From Candidatus Poribacteria bacterium (lineage in GTDB: Bacteria; Poribacteria; WGA-4E; PCPOR2b): DNA of 64,000 nucleotides. Below are positions 8,994 to 17,274 of the stretch, one piece after another. The position numbers and the translations under genes were made by a program. Position 1 is the first letter of the stretch. Every line of letters begins with the position of its first letter. Location of the stretch: assembly GCA_022822005.1 (NCBI GenBank), contig JAJECO010000033.1, positions 1 through 64,000 of the forward strand, in the 5' to 3' direction. The notes under the pieces are model-generated. The model saw nothing but the letters and a program-made list of their open reading frames with translations, was not told where the DNA came from and did no database searches.

Positions 8994-10022
8994 ATGGCGA
9001 GGAAAACTGCCGTAAGTATTAGTGACGATGCATTTTACATCAATGGAAACATAACCTATCCTGGGCGGTTCTATAACGGATATAAGATCGAAGGACTACT
9101 CATGAATTCGCGCATGGTGCAGGGAGTGTTTGATGATCGGAATCCAGAGACGGTCAGCATGTGGGCTTATCCTGACACCGGAGAGTGGGATGCGGAACGG
9201 AACACGCGTGAATTTCTTGACGCAATGCCTGATTGGCGGTCTTACGGATTGCTTGCGTTGACAATTAATCTCCAAGGTGGGAGTCCCGAAGGATACTCAA
9301 AAGGGCAGCCGTGGCACAATTCAGGGATTGAAACTGATGGCAGCCTAAATCCTGACTATATTGATAGATTGAGACGTATCATTGATCGTGCCGATGAACT
9401 TGGGATGGTTGTGATTCTGGGATACTTCTATTTCGGGCAAGATGAGCGCGTCCGTGACGAAGCCGCGGTCATTCGTGCCGTGGATAATGTCACGCACTGG
9501 ATCTTTGATCAGGGGTATACTAACGTCCTTGTTGAGGTCAACAACGAGTGTAACGTACAGCGATATGTTCACGATATCCTGATGCCGGATCGGGTGCATG
9601 AGTTGATCGAACGGGTTAAGGGGATAACCCGCGACGGACGGCGGTTGCTCGTTGGGACGAGCTACGGCGGTGGCAGAGTTTCTCGAGAAAACGTCGTGCG
9701 AACATCGGACTTTCTGCTGATGCACGGCAACGGTGTCAGCGATCCTAACCGTATTGCGGAAATGGTTCAGCAGGCGCGACAGGTCCCCGGCTACCGAACC
9801 ATGCCAATCTTATTTAACGAAGATGATCACTTTGATTTCGATAAACCGCTCAATAACTTCGTTACTGCAGTTAGCGAGTACGCGTCATGGGGTTACTTCG
9901 ATCCGGGAGAAAACAACTACCATGATGGCTACCAGAGTGTACCGGTACAATGGGGACTTAATACAGAGCGAAAGAAAGCTTTCTTTGAGAAGGTTCGAGA
10001 AATCGTGGGGGATAGCGCGTAG
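8994..10022 (+). CDS. GH5-like (clan GH-A) TIM-barrel glycoside hydrolase
   Basis: 342 residues from ATG 8994, preceded by GAGGAG; a longer in-frame start at 8913 would overlap the upstream gene. The strand-4 motif V-L-V-E-V-N-N-E-C ends in the N-E pair (E185) expected for the acid/base residue of clan GH-A. P-I-L-F-N-E-D-D at 271-278 offers E276 as nucleophile. There is no signal peptide, so the substrate is probably an imported oligosaccharide or glycoside. The specificity cannot be read from the sequence. It is coupled to the genes at 7027 and 10073. Confidence 0.7.
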   Translation: MARKTAVSISDDAFYINGNITYPGRFYNGYKIEGLLMNSRMVQGVFDDRNPETVSMWAYPDTGEWDAERNTREFLDAMPDWRSYGLLALTINLQGGSPEGYSKGQPWHNSGIETDGSLNPDYIDRLRRIIDRADELGMVVILGYFYFGQDERVRDEAAVIRAVDNVTHWIFDQGYTNVLVEVNNECNVQRYVHDILMPDRVHELIERVKGITRDGRRLLVGTSYGGGRVSRENVVRTSDFLLMHGNGVSDPNRIAEMVQQARQVPGYRTMPILFNEDDHFDFDKPLNNFVTAVSEYASWGYFDPGENNYHDGYQSVPVQWGLNTERKKAFFEKVREIVGDSA

Positions 10023-10072
10023 ATGGATGTCTGTCATTTTTTGAACCAGTCTCAAAAAGATAGGAGAACACT

Positions 10073-10840
10073 ATGAGATTCGGCGTTTGCGCTCCGCTCG
10101 AAAAGATTGATACGCTCGCAGCGGTTGGCTATGACTACATTGAGTTGGGAGTGCAGAGTGCACTCATTCCGGAAGCAAGTGATGAGGAATTTCAAAAGAT
10201 CCAGGATCGTGTGGCAGAAGCAGATCTAAAACCCGAAGCCTACTCCGGCTTTATCCCCGGTGATCTGCGTGTTGTGGGCGATACCATCGACTTTCCACGA
10301 TTGTCGCGCTATGTCGAAACCGCCTGCCATCGAGCGAAGGCGATCGGCGGCGAAGTGATCGTGTACGGAAGCAGTGGATCACGCAATCTTGAGGAAGGTT
10401 ATTCAGAGGAGAGGGCATTAGGTCAGATTGCGGAATTCTTAGACATGGCTGCCGATCACGCTGAAGCCAATGATATTACGATCGTGATTGAGCCTATATG
10501 TCACAGAGAGGGGAACATCCTCCGCACCGTTGCGGACGGACTGGAGATGGCACAGCGGGTTAATCGAGAAGGGATTCAGTTGCTGGCAGATCTCTACCAC
10601 GTCTGGCAGGAGGACGAGCCGATGCAGAATATCATTGATGGGGCAGAATGGCTGGCGCATGTCCACATCGCCGAACCTGTTAAACGCTCGTATCCCGGTA
10701 ACGATGACTTTGACTACCAAGAATTCTTCACTGCGCTTGAGGGGGCGGGCTACGATGGCCGTGTCTCCTGCGAGTGCAGTTTTGATGATTTTGACAGCGA
10801 CGTGGAGACTGCACTCGGGACGATGAGGGCGTATATCTAA
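10073..10840 (+). CDS. Sugar phosphate isomerase/epimerase (xylose isomerase-like TIM barrel)
   Basis: 255 residues with a good AGGAG site. It starts M-R-F-G-V-C-A-P-L-E-K and has the family's conserved metal-site pattern: E-P-I-C-H-R-E (about residues 142-148), L-L-A-D-L-Y-H-V-W, and H-V-H-I-A-E-P. These fit AP endonuclease 2/xylose isomerase-like enzymes that epimerise or isomerise sugars or keto sugars with divalent metal. It lies 50 bp after the GH5-like gene, so it probably processes the sugar released by it. The exact substrate is unknown. Confidence 0.8.
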   Translation: MRFGVCAPLEKIDTLAAVGYDYIELGVQSALIPEASDEEFQKIQDRVAEADLKPEAYSGFIPGDLRVVGDTIDFPRLSRYVETACHRAKAIGGEVIVYGSSGSRNLEEGYSEERALGQIAEFLDMAADHAEANDITIVIEPICHREGNILRTVADGLEMAQRVNREGIQLLADLYHVWQEDEPMQNIIDGAEWLAHVHIAEPVKRSYPGNDDFDYQEFFTALEGAGYDGRVSCECSFDDFDSDVETALGTMRAYI

Positions 10841-10920
10841 TCCGATGTTCCATTTCGGTGCCAGTTGTCAGGAGAACAGAGGCTAAGGAGGGTCAATCAC
10901 CGCTCATAGTGGATTGCGTT

Positions 10921-11880
10921 ATGGATACCATTCAAGGCAAGGTTATTCGAGCCAGAACCAGCTTCTATGATGTTCAAGATGGTGACATGGTACTTCGGTG
11001 CCAATTACGTGGACGTGTCAAGCGTGCGCAGAGATCTGCGGAAGGGAGGCAAATCTACGCGGATCCGGTTGCTGTTGGTGATGAGGTCAGCGTGATGCCT
11101 CGCGACAATGAGGAGGGGGTCATTGAGGAGATTTTGCCGCGTCGAACCAAATTCTCGCGCCGATACCCCGGAAAGCGTGATCCGATTGAACAGATTGTTG
11201 TCGCGAATGCAGATCAAGTGGTCACGGTCCTCTCAACTCGCCAGCCTGACCTTAACCTACGCTTCTTGGATCGATTCCTGATTTTAGCGGAAGTTGGGGA
11301 GATGGATGCAGTGGTCTGCCTGAATAAAATCGACCTGATTGATGCAGCAGAGCGGCGAAAACTGGGCTCAGTTTTGAGTGCCTACGAACGACTTGGTTAT
11401 CCAGTGCTTTTTACCAGCATGAATCAGCCGCAGACCATCGAACGCCTTCGAGACCTGCTGCGGGATAAATTCAGCGTCATTGTCGGTGCATCAGGTGTTG
11501 GCAAGTCAAGCCTGCTGAATGCGGTTCAACCGGGACTAGCCTTACGTGTAGGTGAAGTGGGGGCGAAAACAGGGAAAGGCAGGCATACAACGACGTTGGT
11601 TGAGCTTTTCTGTTTAGAAGTCGGGGGTGAGGTAGCGGATACCCCAGGCATTCGAGAGGTTGGTTTGTGGGGCGTTGATAAGGAAAATCTTGACCTCTAT
11701 TTTCCGGAGATGGAAAGTTATCTCGGGAAGTGCAAATACGCAGATTGTGTCCACCTATCTGAACCCAGTTGTGCGGTTACGGACGCCGTTAACATAGGCA
11801 AAATTAGCGAGGTCCGATATGCAAGCTATGTGGCGTTGAAAAGCGATGAAAACATAGAAGATTTGAACTCGATACCATAA
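10921..11880 (+). CDS. rsgA: Ribosome biogenesis GTPase RsgA
   Basis: 319 residues from ATG 10921; in-frame GTGs at 10858 and 10909 are alternatives, and the nearest strong site (AAGGAGG at 10885) fits none of them well. An N-terminal OB fold is followed by a circularly permuted GTPase: the G4 motif N-K-I-D (135-138) precedes G1 G-A-S-G-V-G-K-S (189-196) and G3 D-T-P-G (240-243). The C-terminal zinc site is C271, C276, H278 and C284. The protein assists late 30S subunit maturation. It follows the sugar genes on the same strand and converges with pth. Confidence 0.92.
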   Translation: MDTIQGKVIRARTSFYDVQDGDMVLRCQLRGRVKRAQRSAEGRQIYADPVAVGDEVSVMPRDNEEGVIEEILPRRTKFSRRYPGKRDPIEQIVVANADQVVTVLSTRQPDLNLRFLDRFLILAEVGEMDAVVCLNKIDLIDAAERRKLGSVLSAYERLGYPVLFTSMNQPQTIERLRDLLRDKFSVIVGASGVGKSSLLNAVQPGLALRVGEVGAKTGKGRHTTTLVELFCLEVGGEVADTPGIREVGLWGVDKENLDLYFPEMESYLGKCKYADCVHLSEPSCAVTDAVNIGKISEVRYASYVALKSDENIEDLNSIP

Positions 11881-11913
11881 GCGGTTCTTCCGTCCACTTG
11901 ACACTAAAGCACA

Positions 11914-12504
11914 TCACGGATTATCTCCCACAGGGACCCGTCCATTAAATCGGTTCATTGCTGTCTGAACGCCCTCCGTAACAAATGTCTCAATGGCGTC
12001 GGCTGCACACGGGATTGTCCCATCAATGTATTCTCTTTCTGCATCAGAAAATTCGTTCAGCACGTGATCCATCCAATCTCCCTCCACCTGCCCAATTCCT
12101 ACCCGCAAGCGCGGAAAATCCTGTGTATCGAGATGACGGATAATTGATTTCATGCCGTTGTGTCCGCCGTCGCTGCCTCCCTTTCGCATCCGCAACACAC
12201 CAAGGTTCAAGTTCAGATCATCATAAACGACGCATAAATCCTGCGGAGAGATGTCAAATTTCTTGACCATCAGGCTGACTGCCTGCCCACTATTGTTCAT
12301 GTAGGTCATCGGTTTGGCAAAGATCACCTCCAAGTCGTGCCATTCTGTTCGCGCGATAAGTGACTTACACATTGGCTGTAACCGGGGCAGTTGCGATCTC
12401 AGGAGGAGTTCGTTAACAACCCAAAATCCGAGGTTATGCTTGGTTTGTTCGTATTTGGGACCCGGGTTCCCGAGTCCAACGATCAGTTTTGTTGGCGTGG
12501 ACAT
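11914..12504 (-). CDS. pth: Peptidyl-tRNA hydrolase
   Basis: 196 residues, normal length. It frees tRNA from peptidyl-tRNA dropped by ribosomes. The hallmark G-L-G-N-P-G-P-K-Y-E-Q-T-K-H-N-L-G-F carries catalytic H23. K-P-M-T-Y-M-N-N-S-G and the D-D-L-N-L loop are present, as is the G-G-x-x-G-H-N-G-M-K-S segment. It is the last gene of the ispE / tRNA-Gln / rplY / pth neighbourhood that is common in bacteria, here separated from rplY by the amidase and GerMN genes. Confidence 0.95.
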   Translation of the reverse strand: MSTPTKLIVGLGNPGPKYEQTKHNLGFWVVNELLLRSQLPRLQPMCKSLIARTEWHDLEVIFAKPMTYMNNSGQAVSLMVKKFDISPQDLCVVYDDLNLNLGVLRMRKGGSDGGHNGMKSIIRHLDTQDFPRLRVGIGQVEGDWMDHVLNEFSDAEREYIDGTIPCAADAIETFVTEGVQTAMNRFNGRVPVGDNP

Positions 12505-12559
12505 TATTGTTCCCTAATTTCAGGAAACCTTGGAAGGGGTTCTGGGTTGAGGAGTGACT

Positions 12560-13279
12560 TTATTGATCTGCTTCGGGCGTGCTAACTTGGTCTGTTTCCA
12601 GTTGCTCGGTTTTCACCAATTCGGCTTCCACCGGTGCTTCTTCTGCCTGTTCCGCTTCGAGTGACTCTGCTTCCGATGATTTTACCTCTGTCGGTTCCAC
12701 CTGCCTGCTCACAACTTCCAAGTCCAATGAGAGGTTCAGGGGCTTTGAGATATCGATATGCCCTCCGATCGTATCTGTTTCAAGCCCTTCGATAAGAATC
12801 TGGACCTTTCTAATGTCATCTGCGAAATTCAGCCTAACAGTTCGCAGAATTGCCGCTATCGTAAGTGCTTCGCTGGTCGTGCCGCCAATCTGTTCGTCTT
12901 TGAGATGGTGCGAAAAATTCAAATACGCCGTTGACTGCTCATCGATATAGACGTCGTACAACAGAGTACCTGTGGGAATAGTTTGGTGTAAACCGCTGGT
13001 AGAATCACCGAGGAGTTCGGTGACGGTCTGTTTGAGGCGTTCGTTGACATCCTTGGATAGGTCTAACTCCCGTTCTTCACCGGCGAGTCTAAGCGAGTTG
13101 ATGTCGAAGAAGAAAAGTGTACATTTTTGCAGGTGGGTCTCCGCCGAATCAGATATGACAACGGGGCCCGCGGGAGGAGGCGGGGCAGGATTCGTCTGTT
13201 GTGCATCGCATGACATTAATATCATAGAGATGACAACACTCATGGCGAAAGTGGCGGCTGAGATGTCCATAAACCGCAT
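12560..13279 (-). CDS. GerMN-domain lipoprotein
   Basis: 239 residues from ATG 13279; a TTG at 13327 would overlap the amidase gene. A short signal ends in the lipobox I-L-M-S-C. A proline-rich linker is followed by a GerMN fold at about 75-190 (V-Y-I-D-E-Q-S-T-A-Y-L-N-F-S and the A-I-L-R-T-V segment), then a low-complexity E/A/T tail of about 45 residues. GerMN domains occur in spore proteins but also widely in non-sporulating envelopes. The gene starts 31 bp after the cell-wall amidase gene, so a partnership in peptidoglycan remodelling is plausible, as seen in other genomes. Confidence 0.8.
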   Translation of the reverse strand: MRFMDISAATFAMSVVISMILMSCDAQQTNPAPPPPAGPVVISDSAETHLQKCTLFFFDINSLRLAGEERELDLSKDVNERLKQTVTELLGDSTSGLHQTIPTGTLLYDVYIDEQSTAYLNFSHHLKDEQIGGTTSEALTIAAILRTVRLNFADDIRKVQILIEGLETDTIGGHIDISKPLNLSLDLEVVSRQVEPTEVKSSEAESLEAEQAEEAPVEAELVKTEQLETDQVSTPEADQ

Positions 13280-13310
13280 CTGTCTAAACCTCAGATTCCT
13301 GTGTATCACA

Positions 13311-14462
13311 TTATCTGTCACTTCCAACTCCCTCCGCTTGATCCAATCCTGCGATATACGTCTGAATTGCTTCTACTATCTCCCTTGCCATGAGGGCAAG
13401 GTTGTCAGCCTCAGTAAGCCTCGCTTCGTCGATTTCATTGGATAGATAACCGACTTCAATCAGAACTGCTGGCATATAAACTGCTGCCAACGTTGACAAC
13501 GGTATCTCAGTCAAGAGAATCGGGACCGGAGAGAGCGCCTCCAATTCTGTCTGGAGAATCCTAGCGAATTGCCTGCTCTGTGCTAGATACTCTTCTTGGG
13601 AGACAGCCTTGATTGTTGCGCTAGGTTGTGACGTGTGACTTGGATTGGTTGGTGGATCGATTTGGGTGATACCCAAGGAATTGCTGACATAAAGATGGAT
13701 TCCTGCAGCGCGTGGTGAAAAAGAGGCGTTGCAGTGTAGACTCAGAAACAGTTTCCCCTGGTTCTGCTGTGCAATATCGATTCGTTCTTTCGGGTGCCGA
13801 TGGGAATCTGCATCCCGCGTCAATACAACCTTCATCTGATACTGACGAGCAGCCTTTTCAATCTCTTTGGCAAGGTCGAGAACAATATCTTTCTCTGCCA
13901 CCCTTGTACTTGCAAGGTAACCTGTATCTGAACCACCGTGTCCTGGATCGAGGATAACCAGAAAGTTCCCCGGTCCTTCCGTAACCCGTGTGGGAGTAAG
14001 ATCCGGGACTGGGGCATCTTTTTCAGTGATGTGTATCGTCTGTATCAGGGGGTTATGAGCTACCCCAAAATCGTACACTTGGGGGAGAATGTCGGTAAAG
14101 AATGTGAGAGGAAGCATCAACTGGCCCTCTATGATTAGTGGGGGCTGAGAGAGGGACAATTTCATTTCATCCGCATCGACACTAACAGATAACGATTCTA
14201 ACCGGAGATGCAGCTGCTTCCCTCTGAGGTTCAAGGTCAGTTGCTTCGTTAGCGAGGTGTATTGCTGTTTCATCTCCGGATCAAATGCTTCTCGTAGGGT
14301 CTGAACAGGGAGATACAATCCACCGCTTTGGTCAGTAACCTGTGCTCGAACAAGCGTCTTTCCACTTCCATCAACAAAACGGATTGACGGGGATTGAGCA
14401 ATAACATAACTGCTGCAACTCCATAACAGAATTGCAATAGATAGAATACGTTGATGCACCAT
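13311..14462 (-). CDS. N-acetylmuramoyl-L-alanine amidase (Amidase_3)
   Basis: 383 residues. A Sec signal covers about 1-22. An N-terminal beta domain like the copper-amine-oxidase N1/stalk domain (about 26-145) precedes the zinc amidase. Ligands are H175 (L-D-P-G-H-G-G), E190 and H243 (L-H-C-N-A), with catalytic E336 in L-I-E-V-G-Y-L-S-N. It cleaves the amide between MurNAc and the stem peptide in the periplasm during cell separation. An operon with the GerMN lipoprotein downstream is likely. Confidence 0.92.
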   Translation of the reverse strand: MVHQRILSIAILLWSCSSYVIAQSPSIRFVDGSGKTLVRAQVTDQSGGLYLPVQTLREAFDPEMKQQYTSLTKQLTLNLRGKQLHLRLESLSVSVDADEMKLSLSQPPLIIEGQLMLPLTFFTDILPQVYDFGVAHNPLIQTIHITEKDAPVPDLTPTRVTEGPGNFLVILDPGHGGSDTGYLASTRVAEKDIVLDLAKEIEKAARQYQMKVVLTRDADSHRHPKERIDIAQQNQGKLFLSLHCNASFSPRAAGIHLYVSNSLGITQIDPPTNPSHTSQPSATIKAVSQEEYLAQSRQFARILQTELEALSPVPILLTEIPLSTLAAVYMPAVLIEVGYLSNEIDEARLTEADNLALMAREIVEAIQTYIAGLDQAEGVGSDR

Positions 14463-14644
14463 TAAGCACCTGACTACAGGATTATAGTAGAATGGTTCCG
14501 ATAATCGGGCGATATTCTCCCAGATGTATCGGGGTTAGCCTTCCACGATTTATTCTGATGATCTATTGTAGAGTAGGTCGTGGAACTGCTTGGTCTATCA
14601 GAAATCCTCTTTCGAGAACAAAGCGTGGGCAAGACACGATGCGC

Positions 14645-15316
14645 CTATGCTTCGGCTTCGTCATCATCATCGCTGCGGCGAGAAATGACCTCAGGTTCTG
14701 CATCTTCGTCGACTGCTTCCTCTTCTCCTTCAAGCTCTTCCTCTTCCGTCGGTTCTTCCTCTATTCTTGGTGGGACGACGGCCACGATTCGCGTGTGTGG
14801 GTCATCCAGAACTTCAATCTCTTCAGGGAGAGAAATATCTTCGACAGAAAGCCGGTCATCAATATCCAATTCGCTGATATCAACCTCAATCTCCTCAGGC
14901 AAAAGCGTTGGGAGACAGTGTAACGTTAGCTGCCGATGGGGGAACTCAAGGATGCCTCCCTCTTGGATGCCGGGAGCCGATCCGACTAAGACGATAGTTG
15001 CTGCTGCTGTAATCGGTTCGTCCATTGAGATGCGCAAGAGATCGGTGTGAAGCAGCTGATTGCTCACCGGATCTCTCTGAATCTCTTTCACCATAACGTT
15101 TTCCGTGCCATGATCTGCAATTTCCAAATTGATAAAAGCGTTCTCACCGTAGTTTTGCAGAAAATCCCGAAATCCTCGTGCATCGATTCGGATTGGGATA
15201 ACCTCGTTCTTACGACCATACAGGACTCCAGGAATATGCCCTGCACGTCGCATGCCACGCGCGGCTCCTTTGCCAGCGGTCTCCCGTTTCTGAGCTTCAA
15301 GTCTAACTTGTTGCAT
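14645..15316 (-). CDS. rplY: 50S ribosomal protein L25 (Ctc form)
   Basis: 223 residues from ATG 15316, chosen because GGAGGA lies 7 bases upstream. The N-terminal L25 domain (about 1-95) binds 5S rRNA; the C-terminal TL5/Ctc domain (about 100-185) follows. The last 40 residues form a strongly acidic tail of Glu/Asp runs. The order tRNA-Gln then ctc matches the usual ispE/tRNA-Gln/prs/ctc/pth cluster, but prs is absent from the window. Confidence 0.93.
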   Translation of the reverse strand: MQQVRLEAQKRETAGKGAARGMRRAGHIPGVLYGRKNEVIPIRIDARGFRDFLQNYGENAFINLEIADHGTENVMVKEIQRDPVSNQLLHTDLLRISMDEPITAAATIVLVGSAPGIQEGGILEFPHRQLTLHCLPTLLPEEIEVDISELDIDDRLSVEDISLPEEIEVLDDPHTRIVAVVPPRIEEEPTEEEELEGEEEAVDEDAEPEVISRRSDDDDEAEA

Positions 15317-15379
15317 ATCGTATTCCTCCAAAACATAAGAAAGCCGTAGCTGTGACACTAGCTACGGCTTATGAAAATG

Positions 15380-15451
15380 CTGGGCGGGTAGGGATCGAAC
15401 CTACGCATGCGGGTGCCAAAGACCCGTGCCTTACCGCTTGGCGACCGCCCA
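15380..15451 (-). tRNA. tRNA-Gln (UUG)
   Basis: The reverse strand folds as a cloverleaf. The acceptor stem is tgggcgg/ccgccca with discriminator G at 15380. The anticodon stem cgggt/acccg encloses loop ctttggc (anticodon TTG), and the T arm has gtagg-ttcgatc-cctac. The U1-A72 pair and G73 are glutamine identity features. CCA is not encoded. The 5' end touches the ispE stop codon directly. Confidence 0.96.
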
Positions 15452-16336
15452 TCAAAAGATACATACTCCCGCGCTACTCATGGGGGTTGCTCTACAAAAA
15501 TCAAAATCGCTCTCGAAATTCGCGGCAGCCAGATTCGCTTGAACCTCGCTTTGCATAAACGCAAACACCGTTGCGCCGCTTCCTGACATGAGCACCCCGC
15601 AGCTGCTTGGGTATTTGTTCAGTTTTGTTTTTATTTTATTAATAGCGGGGTATTTCGAGAGAACAGGTACTTCTAAGCCGTTATAAAGATGGCGCGCGAT
15701 GTCAACAAAATCGTCATTCCGCAAACAACGAACCAAGATTATAACATTTTTTTTGGGGCGAGTCAATGATAAATTGATCTGTTGGTAAGCCCAAGCAGTG
15801 GGAATTTCAAAGCCGGGATTTGCCAGCAAGATCCACGCTTCCTCCAGAGGCGGAAGCGGCGTTAAGATTTCACCGATACCGCGCCCAAGTGCGGCTCCAC
15901 CCAGTATGCAGAACGGCACGTCAGCACCGAGCTGTGCGCCCAATCGCATCAAATCTGTCCGTGTAAAACCCAAACTGAAAAGGGTGTTCATTCCACAAAG
16001 CACCGCAGCAGCATCCGCACTGCCGCCACCAAGCCCTGCTGCAACCGGTATCTGTTTCCGAATCTCAATATCTACGCCACTCAAATCAGGTATATCGTCG
16101 AGTAGAAGCTTCGCGGCGCGATAAGCAAGGTTGCGTGGGTCGCACGGCACATACGGGTGTTCACAGTGCACAGTGATTTGTCTATCAGTGCGTCTGCGGA
16201 GGTAGACATCGTCGTGTAGTCCGATAGAATGAAAAATCGTCTCGATCTCGTGATACCCATCAGGACGTTTTCCAATTATGTCGAGGTACAGGTTAACCTT
16301 CGCGTGTGCACGTATACGCATGTCGAAATCTACCAT
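15452..16336 (-). CDS. ispE: 4-diphosphocytidyl-2-C-methyl-D-erythritol kinase
   Basis: 294 residues from ATG 16336, one base after the stop of the upstream lipoprotein gene; ATG 16321 is a second option. It is a GHMP kinase of the MEP isoprenoid pathway. The ATP loop P-V-A-A-G-L-G-G-G-S-A-D-A-A is at about 94-107, the N-terminal H-A-K-V-N-L-Y-L-D carries the conserved lysine, and the end has the G-S-G-A-T-V-F-A motif. The last codons coincide with a copy of a dispersed repeat (15482-15504), so the C-terminal end is probably not ancestral. The stop codon abuts the tRNA-Gln 5' end. Confidence 0.93.
   Translation of the reverse strand: MVDFDMRIRAHAKVNLYLDIIGKRPDGYHEIETIFHSIGLHDDVYLRRRTDRQITVHCEHPYVPCDPRNLAYRAAKLLLDDIPDLSGVDIEIRKQIPVAAGLGGGSADAAAVLCGMNTLFSLGFTRTDLMRLGAQLGADVPFCILGGAALGRGIGEILTPLPPLEEAWILLANPGFEIPTAWAYQQINLSLTRPKKNVIILVRCLRNDDFVDIARHLYNGLEVPVLSKYPAINKIKTKLNKYPSSCGVLMSGSGATVFAFMQSEVQANLAAANFESDFDFCRATPMSSAGVCIF
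15482..15504. repeat. Dispersed repeat copy inside ispE 3' end
   Basis: The 23 bases here match 45715-45737 (within the modB-modC repeat) with one mismatch; both contain gggggttgc followed by ctacaaaaatcaa. A match of this length is unlikely by chance in 64 kb. Confidence 0.7.
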
Positions 16337-16337
16337 G

Positions 16338-17177
16338 TCATTTCCCCAAAATTCGACGCGGAGTGCCCTGCTGCAAGAATCGCTCGAAATCAAACTTACT
16401 GTCATTGATATTAAGGTTGATTTCAGGTTTTACAATCCTTAGCATAACTCGCGTTTCTTCGATCGGACGTTCGATTTCAATTTTATGCGGTCTGAGGATG
16501 CCACCGACCTCTCGATAATCTGAGAACTTTGCCCTTTGAATGGTCATGCCGGTGGTATTGCGGATCTCCCAATCGCTGACCTGTGGCTCGGAATCACGCA
16601 CAAAGATGGTTACCTGCTCTGTTTGACCGGAGACTATACCGGGACGCGTCACCACATATTTTGCGCCGGAATGTGCTAAGGCTAACTCGTCTGTGCGTCC
16701 GTCGAGGAAGGGGTTCGCAAAAATCGCGCTACGAACATCAGATACCCGGAGATCTACCCCGAAAATTTCTTGGAGCACCTGATCTTCCAACGGTTCAAAA
16801 ATCACCTCTTCCTCATTGACAAGATATAGCAGAAACTGATTTCGTGCAGCAATGGCAACCACTCGGGGTTCATTCAGCGGACCCATCGCTTGAATGTGCA
16901 GCAGATCGCCATCTGTGTCGGATTTCTTGTACCAAAGCGACTCTCGGACCTCTTCTGTTTTTCCCTCTTCCTCGATGGTCACAACCAGCTGCAGAATCCT
17001 CAAGGTCGAAGTTAAATCATAACTCAATTGGAGTTCCGCGAGAATTGGATTCAACTTTTCCGCATCAGCCGGAGATAACTGAAAGTTTGCAGCCGATCCC
17101 CCGCACCCAGTGAATGCTATCACTGTGCAAAAAATGCTTGCGAGGAGGGACGACATGAAACCTCTACAGGATCGCAT
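16338..17177 (-). CDS. Lipoprotein of DUF4292/LolA-like type (unassigned)
   Basis: 279 residues from ATG 17177 (AGAGGT site 6 bases upstream); longer starts up to 17273 would bury the signal peptide. The lipobox is A-F-T-G-C. The mature part alternates short beta strands, with segments such as L-L-H-I-Q-A-M-G-P-L and a late F-S-D-Y-R-E-V-G-G-I-L-R-P-H-K-I. These resemble the beta-sheet fold of LolA/LolB or DUF4292 envelope lipoproteins (threshold similarity, by eye). The stop overlaps nearly into ispE (1-bp gap), so the two are cotranscribed. Confidence 0.6.
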   Translation of the reverse strand: MRSCRGFMSSLLASIFCTVIAFTGCGGSAANFQLSPADAEKLNPILAELQLSYDLTSTLRILQLVVTIEEEGKTEEVRESLWYKKSDTDGDLLHIQAMGPLNEPRVVAIAARNQFLLYLVNEEEVIFEPLEDQVLQEIFGVDLRVSDVRSAIFANPFLDGRTDELALAHSGAKYVVTRPGIVSGQTEQVTIFVRDSEPQVSDWEIRNTTGMTIQRAKFSDYREVGGILRPHKIEIERPIEETRVMLRIVKPEINLNINDSKFDFERFLQQGTPRRILGK

Positions 17178-17274
17178 CAAGAACCTCTGTATTCCACGGC
17201 CGACTCCGATTTTTGAGATCTTGCAAAAGGGACGTGGAATGTCAAGCATCAAATACGTAGGTCTAAAATTCATA

